From the NCBI RefSeq assembly GCF_000002985.6, contig NC_003283.11, positions 3,720,001 through 3,784,000 of the forward strand: a stretch of 64,000 nucleotides of DNA, given 5' to 3'. This document shows, piece by piece, positions 23,578 through 33,200 of this stretch (position 1 is the first letter of the stretch; each line of letters starts with the position of its first letter). The notes under the pieces are model-generated. The model worked only from the letters and a program-made list of their open reading frames with translations. It was not told the origin of the DNA and made no database searches. Position numbers and translations under genes: made by a program. The DNA is from Caenorhabditis elegans. Its lineage: Eukaryota; Nematoda; Chromadorea; Rhabditida; Rhabditidae.

Positions 23578-26500
23578 ATGGAGCTATCAGAATTGATCGA
23601 AGTAACCCGAGTACGCGACGCATTCATGCGAAAAGGCCCGAGACCGGCGCAAGTTGGAGATATCTGCATTTTCGGTCATCATCTGATCTTCGCACCAACT
23701 ACAGTCGGCAAAGAAGTTCCAGACAATGCAGAAGAGTTCTGGCTTCTGCATAAAGCCGTCGATCGAGTACTTTGTGAGCCAATTTCCAAGGAAAATCCAC
23801 AGAGAGGAGGGCTTCTGGCGCTGAAATGCAAAAATTTCCTATTGATTATTTTCGAAATTGGAGATTTGGAAATTTGCAGAGCAACGGCGAGAACAATTGA
23901 ATCTTTGTCGAATATTAGTAAGGGATTTTGCCGCAGATTGGAATTTTTTTTGCTTTAAATTGCAAAAAATAGACCGAATTCCTGTAAAAAATTGATTTTT
24001 TTTTCAATTTTGCGGAAATTTTAAAAGAATGAGATAATTATTTCTGAATTTTTTCTCCGCGCAAATTAATTGCCTTATTTTGACATTTTCACGTTTTCTA
24101 GCTATATTAATTGATTTTGTAGCGAATTTCTTTCAATTTTCCGCATAAAAATATAAATTCAAGGGAAATTGTCGATTTTTTTTGTTAATTTCCGATTTTT
24201 TCAGTCAATTTCTTCCGGAATAGCCAGTTTTTCGCAAAAAAAAAAAGAACTCATGGGAAATTATCGACTTTTTAGCGAATTTCTTCCGGGATAACCAATT
24301 TTTCGCTTAAAAAATAAAAATTCACGGGAAATTGTTGATTTTTTGGTTAATTTTCGATTTTTCAGCGAATTTTTCACAAAATATGTAGTTTTCAGCAAAA
24401 AATTATGAATTTATGTGAAATTATCGATTTTTAGGCCAATTTTTGGATTTTTTTAACACGAATTTCTTCCAGAATAGTCAATTTTCCTCCAGAAATTAAA
24501 AAAAAAATCTGAAATTTTAGATCTTTTCAAAAAAAAAATCTAAATTTTTCCAAAAAAAAAACTAAAAATTTCCAATTTTCGATTTTCCAAAAAAGAAAAA
24601 AAAAATTTGAAATCCGAATTTTTCCAAAAAACAAATCAGAAAACGAAAATGTTCGGTTTTCCAAAAAATTAATATTCGAATTTTTCCAAAAAAAAAAATC
24701 GAAACATTTTCAATTTTCAATTTTTGAAAAAAAAGGTTAAAAATCCGAATTTTTCCAAAAAAAATAAAAGGAAATTTTTCGATTTCCGATTTTGCAAACA
24801 ACGAAAAAAATTGGAATTTTTCCTGAAAAATTCTAAAAATTTCCAGTTTTCGATTTTCCAAATAGACAGTTAAAAATCCGAATTTTCCCAAAAAAAATCC
24901 GAATTTTTCCAAAAAAAAATTTTTCAAATAAAAAATCGAAACATTTTCAAATTTTCGATTGTTAAACATTTCGAAAAAAAGTTAAACATTCGAATTTTCC
25001 AAAAAAAAAAAATCAAAAAATTTCCAATTTTTAATTTACCAAAAAAAAAAATTCAAAATTTTCTTTTCTTTTCTAAAATTTTCAAATATTCTGTTTTTTA
25101 AAGCACCTTTAAAACTTAATTTCGTCTCAATTTCAACCAAATTTCCCTCGATTTTCCAGACGGCTTCCTCCACGACTACGCATTCTTCTACAACTCCCCA
25201 TTCACAATTCTCGACGATGGCTGGAGCGCATTCGATCTGGAGCAAGAGTTCGCAAGGCTTATGCTCTCCACAGATGCGTTTCGAATTTCCAGTGTTAACG
25301 AGAATTTTGCGATTTGTCCGACTTACCCGGAAAAACTGATTGTTCCAAAAGGAATCGGAGATGATTATTTGAAAATCTCGGCCACATTCCGTGAAGGTGG
25401 CCGATTTCCGGTGCTCAGCTATTTTCATAAAGAGACCAAATCGCCGTTGGTCAGATGCTCTCAGCCATTGATTGGGCCGACGAATCGACGGTGTCGCGAA
25501 GATGAGACGATCCTGAACTCGATGATTACGGTTAATAGAGGATATATTATTGATACTAGGAGTAAATCATCGGCTACTGCGGCGAAGGCTAAAGGTGGAG
25601 GTGCCGAGCCGCAAGGCAATTATAGGCAGTGGAGATATATTCAGGTTCGAGGGAAAGGATCAAGTATTTAAAAATTTGAGGAAAAATAAATCGAAAATGG
25701 CAAATTTCCAACAAAAAAAATATAGAAAATTTGCCAATTTTCCACAAAAAAAAAGAAAAATTCAGAGAAAAGATTCACTTTAAGACATCCGAAATTCGAG
25801 AAATTTTCCAAAAATCCGATTTTTTTTCTGAAAATCGAAAATTTTCTATTTTCAAAAAAAAAATTTGAATTTCTCTATCAAAAAACCGAACGTTTTTGAA
25901 TTATTCCGAATTACCAAAAAAAAAATCGCTAATTCGAAAATTTTCTTTAAAAAATCTGATTTTTTCCAGAAAATCAAAAATTTTCGGATTTCCAAGAAAA
26001 AAATGACAACAAAAAATTTCCAATTTTCGATTTTTCAAGAAAAAAACTAAATTTTTCGAAAAGTAATCAAAATTTCACAAATTTTCAAAAAAAAAAATCA
26101 TTTATTCTAAATTTGGATTGTTTTCTGAATATCCAAGACTGTCAATTTTCTAAAAAAAACATTTCTCGATTTTCCAAAAAAAAAAATTGGAAATTTGCTA
26201 ATTTTCCAAACAAACGAAAATCGGCAATTTTCCACAAAAAAAAAATAAAATTTTCGATTTTCTAGAAAAAATCCGAAATTTCGAAAAATGTTTTAAAAAA
26301 ATTCGATTTTCCAAAAAAAAAAAATCCAAAAAGGTTTTACAGTACAAAAAAAAAATCGAAAATTTGAGAATTTTCCAAAAAAAAATCGGTTTTTTTTTTC
26401 GGAAAAAAAAAAACATTTTCGATTTACCAAAAATAGACCGAACTAACCCTTTTTGTGAAATCGAAAAACGAATTTGGTTAATAATCCAAAATTTAAAAAA

Positions 26501-29269
26501 GTAAAAAAAAGCTAATTTTTCAACAAAAAAACAAAAATCGGAAAATTTTCGATTTCCCAACAAAAAAAATCCGAACTTCAAAAATGTTCGAAAAATTCGC
26601 AAATTTTCCAAAAAAAAAAATCCAAAATTTTTCGATTTTCAGGAAAAAAAACCGAAAATTCACTAATTTTCCAGAGCAAATTATCATCGAAAATACAGAA
26701 AAAAGAAAATTTCCACAAAAAAAAAACGAAAATCCGAAGTTCCAAAAATTTAAAAAAAAATCGAAATTTTCCAAAAAAAAAAAAAAAAAAAAACAAAATT
26801 TTCCGATTTTCCATGAAGCCTAAAAATATCACAAAATTTGCAGTGCCCAATCCCCCGCCAGCGAGAAATTCACGATGCTCTAACACGAATGGTCGACGTG
26901 TGCTCCGAACGAAAAGTGACATCGGATCGATGGGTCAGCCGAGTTGGACAAGCTGGATGGTTATCCTCTGTGGCCGCATCGCTAGAAGCCGCTGCAAATG
27001 TTGCTCAATGTATCTATAATGAGAGGCTCGAAGAGGTTCCGGTGGTGATTCACGGTGGAGATGGACTCGATTCGACTCTGATTGCTTCATCGTTGGCGCA
27101 GATTTTGCTGGATGCAGATGCGAGGACGATCCGAGGGTACGGTGCAAGAATGGGCAAATTGCCGATTTGCCGGAAATTTTCTATTCCGGCAATTTGCCGG
27201 CTTGCTGGTTTGCCGCAAATTTCCTATTCCGGCAATTTGCTGATTTGCCGGAAATTTTCAGTTCCAGCAATTTTCTGATTTGCCGGAAATTTCCTGTTCC
27301 GACAAAATGCCGATTTGCCGGAAATTTTCTATTCCGGCAATTTGCCGGCTTGCTGGTTTGCCGCAAATTTCCTATTCCGGCAATTTGCTGATTTGCCGCA
27401 AATTTCCTATTCCGGCAATTTTCTGATTTGCTGGAAATTTCCTGTTCCGGCAAAATGCCGATTTGCCGCAAATTTTATATTCCGGTTTCAAACCATTTCA
27501 AGTTGATGGCCTAATTTTGGATTTCTAGGCCAAATTAAATAAATCGCCCCAATTTGTGTCAACCGAAAATTTGAAAAATTCCAGATTCGAATCAGTAATC
27601 GAGCGAGAATGGATCTGCGGCGGACACCCGTTCAGTCTCCGTAACAACCATTGCGCCTACGCAGAGGGTACTGTAACCGGCCCCTTTGAGTCGCCCGTCT
27701 TCCTCGTCTTCCTCGACGCCGTCCATCAAATGATCGCCCAATATCCAATGTCATTCGAGTTCGACGAGAATTTTCTCATCTTTTTGTTCGAGCACGCCTA
27801 CGCATCGGAATTTGGAAGCTTTTTGGGAAATTGTGAAAAGGAGAAGAAGGATAACGGAATCCGAAAAAAGACTGTCTCACTGTGGTCTCATGTTCACCAC
27901 CCGGAAAATATGAAACAATTTGTGAATGTTTGTTACGATCCGACGCCCGGCGTTATTTGGCCCAGTATTGCGCCACAGTGTATTGTAAGCAGCATAAAAT
28001 CGTAAAATTTGAAAAAAAAAAGCATTTTCCCAACGCGAAAATCCCGAAAAACGGGGAAAAAAAAATGATTTTTTTAACGAATTGCGAAAAAAAATGCTGT
28101 TTTTTCTGAAATGAAAAACCGAAAAAAAATTTTTTTTTCACAAGGCAAAAAAATTAAAAATTGAAAAAAACTTTGAGTTTTTTTTCAACATTTTTTTCCA
28201 CTGCGAAAAATTTGAAAAAAATCCAAAAAACGGGGAAACAATTTTTTTTCGAATGCAATTTTTTTTTTCTGAAAACCAAACACAAAAAAAGAAAAATTTT
28301 AAAAAAACGAGTTTTTTTCTGAAAAAAAAAATTATTTTCGGAAAAAAATCGAAAAACATTAAAAACTAAAAACTAGTTTTTTTCTAAAAGCAAAAAACGA
28401 AAAACGGGAAATTTTTTTGCATTTTTGTATTAAAATGAACCATTTTCCGAGAGCGAAAAATCCGAAAATCGAGGAAAATTTTTTTTTTGAATGTTTTTTT
28501 TTGAACGAATGAAAAAAAATTTCTGAAAAAAAAAGGTTTTTTTCTAAATTTCAAAAAATCAAAAAACCGTGAAAAAAGTGTCTCCGAAGCAAAAAAAAAC
28601 CACGAAAATCTTGAAAAAATGTTTTTTCCCCTGAAGCAACAATTTTCTTTTCCAAATAAAAAAACCCGAAAATGAGAAAAAATGTTTTTGCGGCAAAAAA
28701 TGTGTGAAAGAATTTTCTTTTCATTGCTAAAAAAAAATTTTTGAATGCGAGAAAAAACCGGAAAACGCAAAAAAAATTCAAAAAAAAATCGAAGAAAATA
28801 TTTCCGAGATAGAAAAACGTAAAAAAGTAGTTTTTTGTTGCGAAAAATACTTCAAAAAAAATGTTTGGATTAAAAATTAATGTAGAAAATGTTTGCAAAG
28901 TCTCGAAAAATACCTGTTAATAATTCCCGAAGCTTGCAGTTAGTCGAAAAAAAAATTTTTTAGGAATTTTTGGCGAATTTTAGGAAATTTTCAAAGTTTT
29001 TTTGAGATTTTACACGCATTTTTCTGATTTTTTGATCCAAAAAAAGTTGAACTGAAAAAATAATTTCCTTTTTCCAGAAAATCTGGGATCGCCTCTTCTT
29101 CCGCTGGCAGCGCCCCGACAACAGTTGGTCGACACCCGAAACCGAAACCATTCAAAGTTTGGCCGATCATTGGAAGCTCCGCGAGAAGGAGCTCATCGCA
29201 AAAGCATCATCGCTCCGTCGAAGTGTCGTCGAACTTTCGAGAGAACTTCGCGTTTTGTCGCCAATGTAG
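23578..29269 (+). CDS. mtm-9: Myotubularin-related pseudophosphatase MTM-9
   Basis: Exons 23578-23917, 25160-25644, 26844-27136, 27585-27984 and 29078-29269 join in phase to 569 residues, close to vertebrate MTMR9. The N-terminal ~110 residues form the PH-GRAM region (GDICIFGHHLIFAP) and the rest the myotubularin phosphatase-like domain, with a short C-terminal helix suited to coiled-coil pairing. The catalytic loop, normally HC-X5-R, reads HGGDGLDS (about 345-352): Gly replaces the nucleophilic Cys and Ser the Arg, so it cannot dephosphorylate phosphoinositides. By analogy with MTMR9 it should act as adaptor for an active myotubularin (MTM-6 in C. elegans) in endocytic membrane traffic; this is family knowledge. 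TTTCAG two bases before the ATG fits trans-splicing. Introns 1, 2 and 4 are long and A-rich; intron 3 holds a TTGCCG array. Confidence 0.95.
24480..25080 (+). repeat. Strand-asymmetric A-rich repeats, mtm-9 intron 1
   Basis: Units such as TCCGAATTTTTCCAAAAAAAAATCGAAA repeated with drift. The same texture fills introns 2 (25,670-26,815) and 4 (28,000-28,900) of this gene. Confidence 0.7.
25645..26843 (+). repeat. Strand-asymmetric A-rich repeats, mtm-9 intron 2
   Basis: Long A runs separated by TTTCC and CGAAAATTT blocks on the sense strand. No gene on either strand; the Lys/Phe-rich open frames are low-complexity artefacts. Confidence 0.7.
27153..27485. repeat. TTGCCG array in mtm-9 intron 3
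   Basis: About nine units of GATTTGCCGGAAATTT(T/C)CTATTCCGGCAATTTGCCG. A higher-order period of about 146 bp is visible (27,166 and 27,312 start the same run). The family termini are not present. Confidence 0.85.
27985..29077 (+). repeat. A-rich low-complexity intron 4 of mtm-9
   Basis: Runs such as CGAAAAAAATTTTTTTTTCTGAA and GCGAAAAATCCGAAAA. No gene seen. Confidence 0.65.
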
Positions 29270-29469
29270 TAGTGGATCTCTTGTTGCAAATATTGAAATT
29301 CCCAGTAAATTGTAGTTGTTCCTCCTGTGTGCATAATTTATTTATACTAACGCTTTCCACCACTTGTACTGAAAATTTGAAAAAATATGAAAATTTCTAT
29401 GAATTTCGAATTTTACTTTTTAAAACGATTTTTATGAGATTTACAATGTTAATAATTATTCACAGTTTA

Positions 29470-30212
29470 CAGTACACAAAATTCTGGGAATTCTACGTAT
29501 TGCACACCATATTTGACGCGCAAAATATCTCGAAGCGAAAACTACCGTAATCCTTTAAAGGTGGGGCATCGAAATCTGGGAATCATTTTTAATCTATTCC
29601 AAATTTTCCCCTGATTCCGAATATCGATGTGAAAAAAATCAAAAAAATTTCCCTGATTTTATATTTAAGCTTGAAATCACGGATTTCATTTATGTCTCGC
29701 ATCACTTTTTTCAAATACGCGCCCAAATAAATTCGCATTGGAGCGCGCTTGCATCGTTTGATTTTCTTCGTTTATTATATTTATTTTCGCCGAATTCAAT
29801 TTTTTTAAACCAGTTTCATTCATTTTTGTCGAAAAAAATCGATAAAAACTCGACAAAAATGAATGAAACTGGTTTAAAAAAATTGAATTCGGCGAAAATA
29901 AATATAATAAACGAAGAAAATCAAGCGATGCAAGCGCGCTCTAATGCTAATTTGTTTGAGCACGTATTTGAAAAAGGGAACGGGGCACAAATGAAATTCG
30001 TGATTTCAAGCTTAAATATAAAATCAGGGATTTTTTTTGTTGATTTTTTCACATCGATATTCGGAATCAGGGGTAAATTTGGAATCGTTTAAAAATATTT
30101 CCCAGATTTCGGTACCTCACCTTTAAAGGATTACTGTGGTTTTCGCTACGTGATATTTTGCGCGGCGTCAAATATGCTGCACAACACGCAGAATTCTCAG
30201 AATTTTGTGCTC
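29470..30212. mobile_element. Nested palindromes: MITE split by a second palindromic element
   Basis: Outer element: the left half (29,470-29,559, ...GACGCGCAAAATATCTCGAAGCGAAAACTACCGTAATCC) and right half (30,121-30,212, GGATTACTGTGGTTTTCGCTACGTGATATTTTGCGCG...) are the GACGCGC family. Its centre is occupied by another near-complete inverted repeat (29,560-30,121, arms about 280 bp, ends GGTGGGGCATCGAAATCTGGG / CCCAGATTTCGGTACCTCACC), with TTTAAA at both junctions. The whole block lies between the convergent 3' ends of mtm-9 and the WDR26-like gene. Confidence 0.85.
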
Positions 30213-30219
30213 CCATGGC

Positions 30220-33200
30220 TTAGTCATTATTATCAAGAATCCAATCGGGCCGTGCGGCCTGATTCAACCACTCCTGCTCCTGCTTCAAGTCCGACTCGAA
30301 TTCCGATTTCGTGCTCAGCATCTCCTTCATATTCGTACACAGCTCATATGTGCCGCCGCCGTTCTTGCTCGTCGACGGTTCCATCATGTCGCATTGTACC
30401 ATGGACGACGACGACTTCTTCTGTTGCTTCAAGTGTCTCGGAATCCGCCGTGGCACAATTTCCGAGTAGTCAGCGGTCTCGGATCGATCCAACGACCAGA
30501 CGCGGATCGTCGCGTCGGCACCGCAGCTCACCAGCATTGTCGGATCCGCCGGGTTCCAGGCGACAGCGTTCACGTGGCCTCGATGGCCGACGAGCGAGTA
30601 GCGGGGACGACTGTCCTGAACACTCCAGATGACGACGCGGCCGTGTTTTCGCTTGGTTTTGTCGTTTTCGCGTAGCGATTCGTCGGTTTCTTCTGGAAAA
30701 GTTTTGTTGTCAAGTTGAAGACAAAATCCGATTTTTTTTTTACTCAAACGCGAAATTTTGCGATTTTTGGTCTCGACACGACAATTTTACTGTAATATAT
30801 TTCGTTGTCTTTCTCACGACGCGCAAAATATCTCGCAGCGAAAACTACAGTAATTCCTTAAATGAATACTGTAGCGCTTGTGTCGATTTACGGGTCTTAA
30901 TCAGTTTTGAGAATCGAGCCCGTAAATCGACACCAGCGCGCTACAGTAGTCATTTAAAGGATTACTGTAGTTTTCGCTACAAGATATTTTGCGCGTCGGA
31001 TATATTGTGCTGTACGCATTTTCAGAACTTTGCGTTCATGTAGTATATTTTTCATTGTTTTTCTTTCATTTAATTATCGAAAAATGAAAATCGCAACATT
31101 TTTTTCAAAAATTTCAACTAATCTTGAGAAAAACTACAAAAATTGGTGAAAAATCAGCAGCAACAAGATTTCGAAATTACAGTACTATTTAAAGGCGCAC
31201 GCCTTTTCATATTGAACAAAAGTGTATCGTTTCGAGACCGGGTACCGTGTGTTTGGTGAAAAAAACGTTCTAAAAAAATCCAAAATTCAAATATTTTTTT
31301 CAGGAAAAAACCAAAAATTCGAAAATTTTCGTTTTCCCAAAATACACATCGAAAAATTTCCAATTTTTGTTTTTCTAAAAAATGAAAATCCGATATTTTC
31401 CGAAAGATCGGTTTAGGAATTTTCGATTAAAAAAAGTCGAAAACGAAAACCGCAACTTCATGTGGTTTCAGTCTGTCTCAAAAAAAAATCTACAAAAAAA
31501 TGCGGGAATATTTTCACAGAAAAATTGTGACGTCAGCACGTTCTTAACCATGCAAAATCAGGTGAGAACTCTGCGTCTCTTCTCCCGCATTTTTTGTAGA
31601 TCTACGTAGATCAAGCCGACATGAGACACTCTGACACCACGTGATAATCGAAAATTTTCGATTTTCTCTTCTGATTTTTCGAAGACACCCTTGGCTGCTG
31701 AATAAGTGAAATAAAAAAAACGAACTTCCAATCGAGCCTGTAGCAATGAAATTCTGATGAACTCCTCCAAACGATGAATGAATTTGATAACGCGAGAACT
31801 CCTCCCGCTGACAGGCTCCCGAGAAGATTCGAATCAAATTATGCGTTCGAATATCCCAAAGCCTGAGGTTGAGCTCCGTAGTTGTTAGGACAAGTCTCTC
31901 GGATGGATGCACAGTCATATGGATGATCGTCACCTCTTCCTTGCAAATAGTGGTTCCCTCCAGATTTTCGGTCGTATTGTTCGCAAATGAGAAGAGTCGA
32001 ACTCGATTGTGAGTGTCCACTGCGATGAACGAATCGCCGCTTCTCATGCCGTGTAGGCATCGAATCCGGAATCCGGCTTGCTGACGGATCGCTGGCTCGT
32101 GTTCGCCACGCGACAAATCGAACACCTTCATCGCGCCAAACTCGTTTCCGGCGACGACTCTTGTGCGATTATAGGTGTCTGTGAGGAATGAGCCACACGA
32201 GAAGAATGAGCCGATGTCGATGATGTCATCGTGGGTGTTGTTGACGCGTAACATTCGGAATACGGACCGTGTCGCGATGTCGAATATTGTCAGCTGAAAA
32301 CAGAAATTGGTTTAACTTATTCCAGAAACTCAAAAGTCTGAGAATCACGTGGTGCACTTGGTGTCAGGCTGTCCCTTTGCGGTTTGATCTACAAAAATGC
32401 GGGAAATTTTCCCCCAGGAAAATGTGACGTCAGCACGTGGAGTCAGATAGTCCCATTTTGCTTTGATCTTCGAAAAAAGCGGGAGGTGATGCGCAGACAT
32501 ATCATCTGATTTTGCATGGTTAAGAGCGTGATAACGTCACATTTTTTTCTGATAAAAATTCCCGCATTTTTTGTAGATCAAACAGTAATGGGTCAGCCTG
32601 GCACAACGTGGAGAATGCGTATTGCGCAACATATTTGACGCGCAAAATATCTCGTAGCGAAAACTACAGTAATTTTTTAAAGGACTACTGTAGCGCTTTT
32701 GTCGATTTACGGGCTCAATTTTTGAAATGTATTAAAATAATTTATTTATCGAATTGAAAATAAATTCATTTCGAAAATCGAGCCCGTAAATCGACACAAG
32801 CACTACAGTAACCATTTAGAGAATTACTGTAGTTTTCGCTTCGAGATATTTTGCGCGTCAAATATGTTGTGCAATACGGATTCTCAGAATTTTTCGTTTC
32901 TGTAATATTTACAACAGTGTATTTTATTTTCTTACTCTACGATTTCAAACTCACCCGCATTTATGCGAGATGGTCTCGCCACGATTAAAAAAAGTAGATT
33001 TTAAAATTAATGCGTGGCGCGTGGCGAGACCATTTAGTATAAATGCGCGCGCCTTAGAAGTGGTAGATCATGAAGCAAAATGGCGGGTTTTTTTTTGTTT
33101 TTCTATTTTTTGGCGAAAAATGTGTCCCTCGCGTTTTTGGAAAAATTTTTATATCGTTTTTAAAATTTTGCCACTACCCTGATTCCCGTGTACGATACAT

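Noticed and set aside
24562..26922. Minus-strand Phe/Lys-rich open frames over mtm-9 introns
   Set aside because: Translations of A/T homopolymers; they overlap introns and lack any recognisable family feature.
27153..27485. CRISPR-like regularly spaced repeats
   Set aside because: The TTGCCG arrays are eukaryotic minisatellites: spacers are themselves repeats and no cas genes exist here.
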